Below, piece by piece: positions 1 to 12,516 of a stretch of DNA of 64,000 nt. The notes beneath the pieces are model-generated. The model worked only from the letters and a program-made list of their open reading frames with translations, had not been told where the DNA came from and made no database searches. The DNA comes from Centrapalus pauciflorus (lineage: Eukaryota; Streptophyta; Magnoliopsida; Asterales; Asteraceae). The first letter of the stretch is position 1, and each line of letters starts with the position of its first letter. The stretch spans positions 293,501 through 357,500 of the forward strand of contig JAANYP010003732.1 of assembly GCA_020465985.1 (NCBI GenBank). The letters are read 5' to 3'. The position numbers and the translations under genes were made by a program.

Positions 1-82
1 TGAATAGTTGATGATTTTTATCCATGTGATATTTTAGGCCGTCCGTCGTTATTAATAATTTGATTTGACTTGGAATAAATTT

Positions 83-1048
83 TAGATGGGTGAGCATAAT
101 AACCAAAAAACCAAGCCGAAACCAAATTAACCGATAAAACTGGCCCGTAATAACTTAACCGTTACCAATGCCGATGGTTCTGTTTGTGAATTTTGGTTAA
201 TCGATTATGGCGGTCCGGTTTTGGTTTTTGCAAATAATAACCACACCAATATAACTAAACCAAACCATCCCATCTTATTAGATTAATTATAGTTATTGTT
301 ATTTTTTTTATATAATAGTAGTTCTCTAGTCTTTTATTATTATTCTTAATTATACTTTAATAATTAAAAAATTTTATTTATTCAATTATTTTTTTAGTTT
401 TATAAAAGTGTGAATGCAATATATTTACAATCTATTATTATATATTTGTTATAATATATTAATTTTGGCGTTGAAACATTGACTACATCTATGATTTTTT
501 ATGCATGAGCTTTTTTAAATGTTCTTTTAGATTATTTTTAAAGCGAAAAAATGATTTTGGACATTGGGCTTAACCATTAACCAAATTCGTTTATTTCGAC
601 CCACTAGCTCTTAACCGTTAATTGAAATCAAACATTTAAGAAATTTAGGGTGCGTTTAGTTACTGACAATTTTCAAAATTTTCATATTGCTTTTCAAAAA
701 AAAAAAAAATGAAAACTTGTTTATTAATAACAATTTCTTAAATTTTCATTTTACTTTTTAAAATACCACTTTTTATACGCTCTATATTTACGTTTAATAC
801 TTTATTTAACTATTTTACTTTTCTATCACATATCATATTCTTTTTATTTTATAATCATCGATCTCATTTTCCTTAAAACTAAAATTTTATCATCTAAATA
901 AGTTTTTATTTTTATAGAAACCATTGTTTTTTTTTCTTGAAACTGAAATTGAAGAATGACTAAATTTCATTTACTAAACACAACCTAATTAACCGATTGG
1001 TTCGGTTTTAAGCATTAAGCGTCCCAAACCGTTTCATGCTCATCTTTA
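83..1048. mobile_element. Degraded hAT-like element
   Basis: The left end reads TAGATGGGTGAGCAT. The right end (ATGCTCATCTTTA) is its imperfect inverse. The interior is rich in CCGAAACC/GGTTCGG-type words, as in the intact hAT-type MITE at 51.3 kb. I see no coding capacity. A second MITE (648-985) interrupts it. Ends are inferred and no target duplication is clear. Confidence 0.4.
648..985. mobile_element. Tourist-like MITE nested in the hAT remnant
   Basis: Ends GGGTGCGTTTAGT and ACTAAACACAACC form an inverted repeat of the PIF/Harbinger (Tourist) style. The flanks are TTA and TAA. The interior is AT-rich and non-coding. It lies inside the older hAT-like remnant, so it inserted later. Confidence 0.5.
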
Positions 1049-1390
1049 ATTTTTTAGAGGCCTGTTTAATTAACATTCATAAAACATTTTATTAATATAT
1101 ATAATTTTTCTCATAACATTTATTCTATGTTGTGCCCCTATGTTTTCGTTACACATTACTAATTAACAAATAAAAGATATTTTTTTTTGAAAGACGAGTA
1201 ATTAACCTCAATGTGTTAAAATTTGTAAGAGTGAACTCAAGTCGACCTCCTTTAAATAACCCCAAGTCCAACCCATTTAAGTCACACGTATATGAGTTTT
1301 AGTGCTAATTAAAAGATATTAATGAAGAAAACATTGATAAAACGACGTAGAAAAAAAACACATAATAAATGATATAGCAACTTTTTTTTT

Positions 1391-1750
1391 TGAACGGCTG
1401 GTGTGGTGGTTATCGCCTAGGCACAAGTTTTTTTTTTTTTTTTTCGAACGGCAAACTATCCTACTCCTACTCCTAAACTACTCCTTTACCTCCAGACTTA
1501 CTTACTCCACCTAAGTTTCAACTTGCCTCTGACGGGGATCGAACCCGTGACCTCTCACTTACAACTCCACCCTCTTACCGCCAGGCCAAAGGCCTTTTGA
1601 TGCCTAGGCACAAGTGCCGACAGATACCGGTTCGATCCCCACCACAATCTCCTAGTTAGATTAAAATCTCCTTAGTTAGATTAGTTCACCTGAAGGGAAA
1701 AACTTCAAAATCCGCCTCAAGTGAGGAACGAACCCGGTAACAACCCTCCC
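1391..1750 (+). mobile_element. tRNA-derived SINE-like element, split by another SINE
   Basis: An A-box-like TGGTGTGGTGG (1399-1409) and a B box GGTTCGATCCC (1629-1639) lie on the plus strand. They are 230 bp apart. Removing the inserted SINE plus one copy of its target duplication (187 bp) leaves 43 bp, the spacing of a tRNA-type promoter. A body follows to about 1750. The 3' end is not defined and I see no terminal A run. A T run sits just 5' of it. Confidence 0.6.
1429..1601 (-). mobile_element. tRNA-derived SINE with poly(A) tail
   Basis: On the minus strand it has an A box (TGGCCTGGCGG, inside 1571-1588) and a perfect B box GGTTCGATCCC (1535-1545), about 43 bp apart as in tRNA genes. 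It ends in a run of about 16-17 A (1428-1444 on the plus strand). It is flanked by a perfect 14-bp direct repeat, gcctaggcacaagt, at 1415-1428 and 1602-1615. That is a target-site duplication from LINE-type retroposition. It is non-coding and sits inside the element at 1391-1750. Confidence 0.82.
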
Positions 1751-3591
1751 CAAGCCCCATATGGAAAATTGGTGGCCCCTAGGGCAAGCCCTGATGGTTA
1801 AATGATAGGGCAACTGCGTACTAGCCGATATACATGCATAACTAATGTCATTATGTAATAAATATCAAGGCAAAAATACCATGAATTTGTTATATATCCT
1901 CGATCTTCTAGATACTGTGTATAAAATATATATATGGACAGATTTTTGAGAGAGCTAGAGAAAAAAAAATGAACAAATGACAATCATTGTTTGATGCATT
2001 GAGTCAAAGAGTTATGAGAACTTAGTCCCACAATGGACATAAAAGAACACTAATGCTAATAATTAATGGTGCCTTTCAATGGGATTTAATAACCGTCCTT
2101 CACTTAGCTCTCATACAGTTGGCAGATCTCTATATCTACTAACTTAATTAATGTCGTCTTTACTCTTGCTAGCCCATATCAATACCAAACATCCTATTAG
2201 ATCTATGTCACGAGTTCTTGAACCAATTGATACGATCGAGCTTAAGTTCAAAGCATCGATCGACCTATAAATTATGCAGTACGAAAAACACATGCAAACA
2301 TCATTTCGTCGCTTGTGAAAGGATTGCTTTCAATACCCCTATATATAAATTAACCAGTCCAGTAAAAAGTTTCAAACACTTTTAAAAGAATCAAAACTTA
2401 AGAGTACGTATACTAAATATATCTTCTTAATTTGGATTATCTGTAAACCTGCAAGCCAGTAGTAATTAATTGCTTCATTGGGTCTATATATGATAATAAG
2501 TTGTTATGCATGATACTTTCCTTCATTATTATTATACACTCCATGCAAATTATAGTTGAAGTTCTATAATATTCTATTTTTCACCAAAAAAGAAAAAAAA
2601 AGAACCCACATTAATATAAGCCTAATTGATAGAGTTAAACAATAAGAGCATTAATCAGACATGCATCATATAAGAAGAGATGGTAAAAGTAATCAAAATG
2701 TTAAGTCTCTGCAGGCACATATTCATTAATGGGAGTTACATAATTAGCATTATTTTGATTGTAATCAAGGGCATTAAAATCAACTCTGCCTGGTTTTGTT
2801 TTGATTGTAATCAAGGGCATTAAAATATTGGGTATATATTTTCTCATTAGCAAGCTACATGTTCCTCCGCATGAACAAATGAAAAAATCTGTTTAATTAA
2901 GCATTAATTCCAAGTTCAAATTCTCACTATAATATAATAAGTGTGTCTTGATAAAAGCATATAATTTTATTGTTTAATTAAAGTTAAGCAATCTAAATAT
3001 TTGCAGGATGTTCGTTTGAGCATGGCGAAAAACAAACTCTTCCAAAATTATAATCTAGACATCTTTAAGGTGTTTTTTAGCTTTGAATGTGCTATTCGTC
3101 GTCTGATATTTTTTAACTTTAAGGTTCAAGTATAAGGCATTTGATGTTTGTATACAATAAATTAAGTCCTAATTTTCATTTACAGTTTCTTAAATATAAA
3201 CACAAGAGACACCAATTAAGGAATGTGATGAAGATCAAAGGAAAACAGGATGGAGATATATATTTATCACAGGTGTAATGGCCATTGGATAGATTATGTT
3301 ACCCTAGCAACTAACAAAGCAAGATCAATAATCAATTTTCGAGCATAGATAAAAAAAAGATTCTAAATGTATTAATTAGAGCTTGACGAATTGTCCAGGG
3401 ATGAAGTGTGTAGTTTACTCTAAAATAAGAAAAAAACTTGCACACAAAGTATTACTTCTGGGCTTTACTAAATTCAATTTATACCCTCTATCCATATCAT
3501 GCAATAAAAACCTATCCTTCTCACCCTAGGTCGAACTCAATACGCAAAAGGTAAGAACCATATCTTTCTTGCTCTCTCTAGATATCTAAGT
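1751..3591. other. Upstream spacer of the first TCP gene
   Basis: AT-rich DNA with no convincing gene. A sequence matching the class II TCP site GTGGNCCC lies at 1771-1778 (gtggcccc), about 1.8 kb upstream of the TCP start. It may be chance. A pyrimidine tract with CTCTCTCTAGAT just before the start codon resembles that of the second TCP gene. Confidence 0.5.
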
Positions 3592-4833
3592 ATGGATTAT
3601 ATGTTTCCTTCAAGAAACAACAAGAACTTCTTGGCTACTAATACTTCAGACAAGTTAATTAATCATGATGATGTTAATTTAAGCCAAGAAGAAGAGCCAC
3701 CTGTGTTCTTGCAGTTCCCTTCACCTTTCCTTGAGGACATGGATTCCAGTACTACAACACTCCCAAACCTCCACAATCAAAACCTCTCCACCGACATATG
3801 CTCAACTACCAATGGAACGACGTCCACCTTCAGCTCCCTGAACAAACACTTGAAACTCATCAATGCTACAACCAAACCTTTTCCTTCAAAGTTGAAATGT
3901 GTAAGGAAGAAAAGAATTGCTGGTAAGAAAGACAGGCATAGCAAAATTCATACCGCTCAAGGCCTTAGAGACCGGAGGATGAGATTGTCTGTTCATACAG
4001 CTCGCAAGTTTTTTGATCTTAATGATATGTTAGGGTTTGACAAAGCTAGTAAAACCATTGAGTGGCTCTTTAACAAGTCCAAGAAGGCAATAGAAGAAGT
4101 TACTGAAAGCCTTCAATCAGACGATGCTGCTACTCAAACAGTCTGTGGAGAACATATTGAGACTGAATCACCACCTTTCTCTGCTGTCTGTGAAACCGAA
4201 TCAATGATGAGGATTGCAGCTGCAGAAGACAAAGATAAAAACTTGGAGATCCAGGGTGATGATCAGATCAATGATAAGAGCACAAGAAAGCCGATGGAAT
4301 ACTATCCATTGGTGAGTGATTCAAGCGAGAGAACAAGAGAGAGAATGATGCGCAAGCATCTGGAGAAACAGGAAAAGTTATTTGAAGCAGATCCTAATGG
4401 TGATTTCGGTCAATCACAATTAGGGTATATGGAAAATCCTGATAATCATACCATTGAAGAATCATCATGTTATCCTCTTGAATATTCCAACACCTATCAC
4501 TTTCTTAAACACCTTCACTTGGATAGTACGGTGAGAAACCCTGATACTTATTTGGGGAATATGGCTACCACCATCCCATCCACAAATTGCTCCATAATTG
4601 ATTACAACAAAACTATTGCTGAACCATCAGCTGGATGGTTGAATTCAAGAAACACGTTCTTGGGGTTCCTTGGAGGTTGGGATTCCGGGAATTCCAATAT
4701 GGAATCCAACAACGGAATTGTGCGAAACGTTGCACCATTTGCAGGTAATATTATTGGAGAGAACCTTAGCCCAGGTATAAATTCGACCTCCAATCTTGTT
4801 AATTTCCATCCTCAAAACCAAGGCCGTCAGTAA
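3592..4833 (+). CDS. CYC/TB1-type TCP transcription factor (copy 1)
   Basis: Single-exon 413-residue class II TCP factor, expected to be a nuclear DNA-binding regulator of axillary bud or floral growth. The TCP bHLH domain spans about residues 110-170: basic region KKDRHSKIHTAQGLRDRRMR, then helix-loop-helix with LGFDKASKTIEWLF. The wording HTAQG..RDRRMRLS resembles the CYC1 (BRC1/TB1) group more than CYC2; this is my inference from memory, not a tree. The R domain (about 243-262) keeps only SSERTRERMMRKHLEK and has lost the usual Ala/Arg-rich first half. The ECE motif is reduced to VCE (199-201). A conserved N-terminal patch FLQFPSPFLED and a C-terminal AGWLNSRN are shared with the second copy. 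The ATG is the first in frame, behind a CT-rich leader. The two copies are 6.6 kb apart on the same strand. Confidence 0.93.
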   Translation: MDYMFPSRNNKNFLATNTSDKLINHDDVNLSQEEEPPVFLQFPSPFLEDMDSSTTTLPNLHNQNLSTDICSTTNGTTSTFSSLNKHLKLINATTKPFPSKLKCVRKKRIAGKKDRHSKIHTAQGLRDRRMRLSVHTARKFFDLNDMLGFDKASKTIEWLFNKSKKAIEEVTESLQSDDAATQTVCGEHIETESPPFSAVCETESMMRIAAAEDKDKNLEIQGDDQINDKSTRKPMEYYPLVSDSSERTRERMMRKHLEKQEKLFEADPNGDFGQSQLGYMENPDNHTIEESSCYPLEYSNTYHFLKHLHLDSTVRNPDTYLGNMATTIPSTNCSIIDYNKTIAEPSAGWLNSRNTFLGFLGGWDSGNSNMESNNGIVRNVAPFAGNIIGENLSPGINSTSNLVNFHPQNQGRQ

Positions 4834-5407
4834 TCACTAATATGAAGCACCCTTGGATCATCTAGGAAGTGTGATCAGTCTATATATTTATTGTTTTTAA
4901 TTTACCTTCATATTAATTTCTTTCTTTTTTATTGAAGGTTGTTCTAGATTGATATATATCAAATAAATGAAGGCACCATGTATTAAATTTTCTGGGCTTT
5001 ATTGTGTATTTCATTATATAGGCAAAATAATACCTTCAGTCTCTTTTCTTGTCAAAAATAAATGATGTCTTACAGTCAACATCTGATTAGCAAAAACTAG
5101 GCTTAATTTATTAGTTTTTTAATTGGATCATAAATCTAATGCTTAGAGTAGATTAACCGTTGCAAGTAATTAATCCCTAGTACGTTCTTTTCCAATTTAA
5201 CTTCTGGCCAGGTAGCTGAAGTGATTTACAGATATCAACAATGCTAGCTAGCTTGACAACTTATTTTCTGGAAAGTAATAGAACCAGATCAGTGAATTGC
5301 ATAAGTGTAACAACGGATCATGGAAAAAATTTCATCTTGATATCAAGTCACCTTGCATATACGTTGACTGTGTGTGATTCTACTGGTGTATATCTGTTCA
5401 GCAACGC

Positions 5408-5410
<3 letters not shown>

Positions 5411-5457
<47 letters not shown>
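5411..5457. repeat. (TA)n microsatellite
   Basis: About 23 uninterrupted TA units. No MITE end abuts it, unlike the tracts at 8.7-9.5, 27.4 and 63.8 kb. Confidence 0.95.
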
Positions 5458-5461
<4 letters not shown>

Positions 5462-6586
5462 AAAAGCCGGCCTGTTGACATCTTTCATGAACTATTTTTT
5501 TAAAAAAAATACACTGATCTGAAACTTATCTTGATATAATTATATTAACCTATTCAATCATCGTCAATCTCAGAAATGGCCGGGTACTTTGTTTCTATGC
5601 ATGGTCAAAAAACGCAAGGAATCGAATAAACCTAAGCTGCAAAGTTTTTGATAAATTTTTTTAGTCTGGGTCTTCGGCAAAGACCCAAATTCAAAATTAA
5701 CACTTTTGGTTGACCTAGCTTATACTTGAATAAAAACAGATCCTTTTGAACAACACTTTTAAAAAACTGATTTTATTGTTTTTTGGGTTACGTGCGGTAG
5801 GTTAAATGTATAAACCTGAAACTAGCTGTAATTAAGGATCGATGGTAGACAATTTTGGTCATTTTCAACCTTCAATCGAGTTGCCCATATAGCAGATCAA
5901 GCACCCATGAACATGCTTCTGAGATGTGGCTCACTATATTTTTTGTTTTGGGAGGCATTTGTTCAAAATGCTAACAGGAAAATAACAGCCATCGTGACTC
6001 TGATGGACGAACTATTGGAGTAAGACAACCTAACCATGCATCGATGGTGCTTTCTAGTTGGGTTCTCTTGTTCCTTTGAGTATCAATTTTGGATTCAATC
6101 AACACCAGGTATATTATTATGTATTCTAGCTAATATGAAATAAAAAAAAATCTATTAGATATAGTTAATTTGATTTAGATACTTGGGGACTAATCAGAAA
6201 AAAAAAATGAAAGAAGGACTTAATTGTATTTTCTAAAGTTTTTTTTGCATAATTTTCTTTTTAATTAACAACATAACCCCTAATCTTAACACTAATTACA
6301 TAAATAAATAAAGTTTAGGCTTATATTCCAACACAATCATCACATCTGTGCACATATTTAATAGAAAGAATCATAGTTGATATATTCATAAAAGTGATTA
6401 AGGTAAATATTAAAGTAGTTTTTAATATCTTTTGATAATTGATCAAAGTAGCTAAAGTTGGATTTCGTGTACGTCATACCATGCATGTTTAAGGGAGTTT
6501 GGTATATTGATCACTTGGATCCCTTTTGATGAATATAATCAAATTTCTTTGAGCTGGCTGAAGAAGACGACTCTCCAATCACGAGG

Positions 6587-6604
6587 GTGGTCATGCATGA
6601 CCAC
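6587..6604. promoter_or_regulatory. 18-bp perfect palindrome with an RY core
   Basis: gtggtcatgcatgaccac is its own reverse complement. The core CATGCATG matches the RY element bound by B3 factors, and the flanking GTGGTC resembles a class II TCP half-site. A regulatory role is inference only. Confidence 0.35.
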
Positions 6605-8164
6605 ATGAATTGGAGGTCTTTCTTACAATGACGTCTTACAACCATGAGCCTGACTACAAATGAAACTAATTATGAGGTTAGCTTCATGGCATGAAGACCT
6701 GACCGAGTTGTGAAGGCTCATGACTGCGAGCTGAATTAACCACAAAAGTGGCCTTAGCAGAATTAATACTTGATTGATTGTACGTGATATTGTAAATTAT
6801 TTTTGTTCCTAATAGTAATATGCAATTAAGTATAATGCATTCATTGAGGAGTTTTTGAAAAAGGAAATGTAGACTATAGAAGATATTATTTATGGTTGAG
6901 CTTCATGTGTAATAAAAGTTATTTTCTATTTGCACTTAAATATTGTTGCTTCATATATGATTTTACAATGTTTTACCATTTGATGTATTTTGATTTGAAG
7001 CTTATATTCTTTCACACTACATATATGCATGATTCATCGCTTTTAAATCGCAAGATTTTTATATAACTGTTATAAAGCCAAAGGTAAGCCATAAATGTAT
7101 TTAAAGATGCTAAAGATACTTGCGTATTTTCAATGTCCAATCGTAGTTGGGTCACTCCAAACACTATTTATTGATTAACTATGACTTTGTGTCAATTGTT
7201 AATCATGTTGTTACAGATGATCTGTCCTAATAACTATAACTTTTGGTATTGCAAATAAAATCAAACATCTCCCTCTCTACCCACAGTCATGAAGAAGACC
7301 GGTCACCATGAACGTTTTTGATGCAGTTGTGATTCACAAATGATATATATATTAATTTTTTAAGATAAGAAAACGTAATTATAATTTAGGCTAATCTTGA
7401 ATGACAACATTAATCATAGAAGATTCGTCGGTGCCATTTATATATGAATTGTGAACCACGGGTTAATCAATGAGAATCATTAGTAGTGTTGGGAATAATA
7501 GGTTATTAGATGTGATCGAATCGTTATTGATACGATGGTCTCATGGACGATAAGTTAATGAACATGAATGTTCGTTGTTATATTGAATCACAGTGGTGTC
7601 ATAAATTATTGGGATGAGGAAGCTTTCCAAAACAAAAAAGTAAGGGATGTTGGATATTGGTATTTGTGTCAATTTATAAAAAACTATGGCCCGCGAACTT
7701 CCCTTTAAAAAGATTGCAAATAAGACACCCATCAAAATCCAACAATTGATTCATGAAAAAAATAGTTGTGTTATAATTATTTATTGTTGTTTTAACTTAT
7801 TAATTTTTACACAACAGTATATAAACACATTTGTTTGTGAATTTAATTAGTCGGTGTTAAAAAAGTAATAGACAATATCATAATTAATTACTCATTATAG
7901 CATGTTTTAAATATTAATTAATCAATTATATATATACATGATTCTCGCCATGAATACACTAGCTAGTCAAAAAGAGTGTACATTATGATTGGGTCGTACC
8001 AACCAGCTGAGTTATTTTAGGCTAGTGAAACTCATCGATCATCAAATACCAAACTCAAATTTGATTTAGATAAGGGAAATACTAGAAAAACTAGCTTGTT
8101 TGGGTTGGATGTATGCTGCGCGCCTAGCTAGTTTAGCTCGTCGCTCGATCGATAATCAACCATA

Positions 8165-9134
<970 letters not shown>

Positions 9135-9398
9135 GAGGGGTTTCAATGGAAAACCACCATGCACCTGAAAACTTGTGAAAACCGCACTTCACCACCACAA
9201 ATGCATCAAATTCCTCGCGCGATGCATCAAAATCCTGCGCGATGCATCAAAGTTTCCGCGTGATGCATCAAAATCCTGCGTGATGCATCACCTTACTTAC
9301 CATCATGCCACCGCGTTTTTCATGAAATGCACCAAATTGGACGGTTTGCGTAGGTTTCCATAGTTTTCAGGTGCATAGTGGTTTTCCATTGAACCCAC

Positions 9399-9402
<4 letters not shown>
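9135..9402. mobile_element. (TA)n-inserted MITE, copy 2
   Basis: Same terminal repeats as copy 1 and (TA)n on both sides (about 84 and 81 bp). The interior has four full and one partial 20-21-bp units (ATGCATCAAA plus a GCG-rich half) at about 9201-9290. The copy is longer than copy 1 mainly because of this array. Confidence 0.8.
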
Positions 9403-9483
<81 letters not shown>

Positions 9484-9486
<3 letters not shown>

Positions 9487-9710
9487 GTGGGTTCAATGGA
9501 AAACCCATATGCATCGGAAAACCTGGGAACCACTTTATAACCATTGGACTAGGTGATGCATCACGCGAGAAATTGATGCATCACGCGGGAATTTGGTGCA
9601 TCACGCAGGAATTTGGTGCATCACGCGAGAATTGTGATGCATTTGTGGTGGTGCATGGAGGTTTTCCAAAGTTTTCCGATGCATGTTGGTTTTCCATTGA
9701 ACCCCACTCT
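9484..9710. mobile_element. (TA)n-inserted MITE, copy 3
   Basis: Begins GGGGTGGGTTCAATGGAAAA and ends in the inverse with minor changes. The internal array (about 9552-9648) has four units built on GATGCATCACGCG, in the opposite orientation to copies 1 and 2. Short TA-rich sequence follows at the right. Confidence 0.78.
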
Positions 9711-11391
9711 ATATATACATATATAATGTAAGTAGTAGGTAGGTACGTACGAGACCAATCTAATTAATCTAGGTTTTCATCAAATCATAACGTACCACAT
9801 ATGATACAGGCTTTGGTAGCTCTATGTATGTTGTACGTACGTACGTGGGTAAATTTAAGTTGTAGATTAGAAACCTGTGGTGGTCAAACTGTGATAACCT
9901 ATAATTCAAGGGCCCAGTTAAATAAAACAATGACACCGGAGGTCTAAATGCAATTAAACGCGCACACACACACCTAGCCCTAGCTTAGCTTAGCTACCTA
10001 CTTTAATTTATCAAAGTGAAGTGAAAGAGACAATGTACCTACTATACACACACACATATATATAGGTCTGTAGAAGTAGAACGGTCCTTATTACTTATTT
10101 TCAGTCAAACAAGCATGACTACCTTGACACCTTTAAATTAAAATTTACCAGTTTTGTCTCTAGATCACCATCAACTCTACTTGTCACACATGATAGCTAC
10201 ACAATTTACATAAAAACGTACTGGTTTATATATATATATTCTATTATTATAACTATCGTTTTCTACCTGACCCTTTAACAAATGATAAATTAATTGTTAA
10301 GCATACATATATATAGAAGCATGCATGTGAAAAACAAACAACATAAAATAATAAAGATTGATGTGTGATATGTTCGATCGACGTTATCGTCTATAATTAA
10401 TATGCATGCATGATGCAGCCATCAATCATACGATTGGCTGATTGTACGTATAGTAGAAGAAGTCTCGGAATAAACACGTCCTTATTATTTATCAGTAAAG
10501 GTCAAGATCCATATATTCAGACCACTTGATTCGATGTCACCATACTAGCGATGATAAATTATATATCATCAATATTTCCTCCCTCTAGTATATATCTTAA
10601 TAGTTTTAAATAAAAATGAACCATAAGGTTAAAACCTAATTAAATGCCACAAGCGATCGAGATGTTTTCACTTTGATAACAACGAGGAACAATATTATAG
10701 GAATTAGTTAATTACCGGAGTCGATCATATAAAACGTATACTTTATTATATCATTTTTTAACAGTACCAAACAATAGATCATTTGTAAAACATGAATTGA
10801 AACATCGAAAGATCAGAGTCAAGATATCATTGGTGTGTGGTTTATGTGTATATGTATGGTGGTGCTTATTTGACTTTTAAACAAGACGCCTTTAAATCTT
10901 TTAGGGTAGTGGGGAATGTTGGATTGTGATCTTTCAAATATCAGAAATGAATATATATGAATTACATTGAATGCAAATTTGACATATATAATATGCTAAT
11001 GAAATGAAATATTTTAAAAACGAGAATAAGATTAATTTTAATACAAAACTCGAGTCTTTTCAAATGATACACATAGCCTCTTTTTCTTTCTGTGTCTAGG
11101 CCAGAAAACCAAAAATATATAGCTACTCGATCTGGTACCACGTGAAATACCAACATGCTTCTTCTTTCTCTCTCATCACTCACATATGGCCGGTCCAACT
11201 GATAAAACAATGCATCTGTACGAAAGCATCAAGTGCAGGTTCATAACCCTTTCCCTCCTCCTCTTAACAGCTTTAATTAGTTTACTATTCTTGAAGCTCT
11301 TCATCTAAAAAGGAAACCTTATATGTTCACTAAGAATATATAGTACTGTAAACTAGTAGCCTCTCTCTCTCTCTCTAGATCTACAAACAAT
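9711..11391. other. Upstream spacer of the second TCP gene
   Basis: AT-rich with short (CA)n, tacgtacg and (TA)n runs but no gene. The last 30 bases before the start codon are a (CT)n leader ending in TAGATCTACAAACAAT. No TATA box could be assigned with confidence. Confidence 0.5.
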
Positions 11392-12516
11392 ATGGAACAT
11401 GCGAGAAAAGATGAGTGTTTCTCAATTGATCCAAACATGGAGGCCAGTTGGACTTCAAGTCATGAAGAAGACCCACCTTTCCTTTTGGGCTTCCCTTCAC
11501 CTTTTCTTGATGAGATATCTGCTGTGCCAACACTAGCTCATAAACACCATCCCAGCTCCTCAAACAAACCCTTAAACACCACCGCACCTCCTCCTAATTC
11601 TGAATCCAAACGTCTAAAGAAAAACAGTGTTGGTAAGAAAGACAGACACAGCAAGATACATACAGCTCAAGGTCTTAGAGACAGGAGAATGAGGTTGTCA
11701 CTTCATATTGCTCGAAAGTTCTTCGATCTACAAGATTTGCTAGGGTTTGACAAAGCCAGTAAAACTATTGAGTGGCTTTTTTGCAAGTCCAATAAAGCCA
11801 TCAAAGAGGTCGCTAAAAACTTTAATCCACCACACGCCAACCAAAGCATGAGTGAAGAGATGGATTCTTTTTTGTCCGAGTGTGAAGTGGGATTGAACAA
11901 CGAGATCGAAGAAACTACCAACAAACGAGAGAACACAAAGATCACGAACGAATCGAGGAAGCGAGTTCAGAATAGTTCTTTAGCGAGGGACCAGGCGAGA
12001 GCAAGAGCGAGGAAGAGAACAAGAGAGAGACTGATGATCAAGGAACTTAATAGATCAAACTATTTGCTAGGAGTAAACCCTACAGATGAAATCTACAACT
12101 TAGGGTTAGGTTACTCAGGAAGCCCTAGTAATCACAACATAGAGGAATTGTGGTACACTTCTAGTCCATCTGACCCCATCCTCCAAGAATCATCCAGTCC
12201 CGCTCGTGAACATTCCAGCACTCATCACTTGCTTCGAGAACTACACATGGCCAACATTAATATCGATAGTTTTGACTATTATTCAGGGAATATTGCTGGT
12301 GCATCAAAGCATGATACCGCATTGATTAACCACAACCCTCCAGCAGGTTGGCTAAATTCCAGCAACGGATTCATAGGTATTCAAGGAGAATGGGACGTGG
12401 ACAAATTTATAAACAATGGAATTGTGCCAAGCACTGCTACTCTGACAGGTGATATTTATGACCAAAACCCTAGCTCATTTTTCATGTCAAGCACCACCAA
12501 CATTCTGCATTCCTAA
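11392..12516 (+). CDS. CYC/TB1-type TCP transcription factor (copy 2)
   Basis: Single-exon 374-residue class II TCP factor, a tandem paralogue of the gene at 3592. The TCP domain is at about residues 80-140 (GKKDRHSKIHTAQGLRDRRM, then LGFDKASKTIEWLFCKS), nearly identical to copy 1. A true ECE motif (Glu-Cys-Glu) lies at 163-165, and a full arginine-rich R domain at about 197-218 (LARDQARARARKRTRERL) should form a charged helix. It is therefore closer to the canonical family pattern than copy 1. FLLGFPSPFLDE near the N terminus and AGWLNSSNGFIG near the C terminus match copy 1. The likely role is repression of growth in axillary buds or floral organs. The group (BRC1-like or other) is inferred from domain wording only. 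Confidence 0.93.
   Translation: MEHARKDECFSIDPNMEASWTSSHEEDPPFLLGFPSPFLDEISAVPTLAHKHHPSSSNKPLNTTAPPPNSESKRLKKNSVGKKDRHSKIHTAQGLRDRRMRLSLHIARKFFDLQDLLGFDKASKTIEWLFCKSNKAIKEVAKNFNPPHANQSMSEEMDSFLSECEVGLNNEIEETTNKRENTKITNESRKRVQNSSLARDQARARARKRTRERLMIKELNRSNYLLGVNPTDEIYNLGLGYSGSPSNHNIEELWYTSSPSDPILQESSSPAREHSSTHHLLRELHMANINIDSFDYYSGNIAGASKHDTALINHNPPAGWLNSSNGFIGIQGEWDVDKFINNGIVPSTATLTGDIYDQNPSSFFMSSTTNILHS

Larger units (their letters stand above)
4834..8164. other. Spacer between the two TCP genes, first part
   Basis: AT-rich and without a recognisable gene. It contains a (TA)n run at 5411-5457, an 8-bp-stem hairpin TGGGTCTT/AAGACCCA near 5668-5690 and an 18-bp palindrome at 6587-6604. The remainder shows no clear element. 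Confidence 0.5.

Noticed and set aside
1535..1639. True tRNA genes
   Set aside because: Two good B boxes exist, but the cloverleaf arms do not close, one copy is split by an insertion and the other has a poly(A) tail and target duplication. They are SINEs.
9201..9648. CRISPR-like array
   Set aside because: The short repeated units at near-constant spacing have no unique spacers and lie inside transposons of a plant genome.
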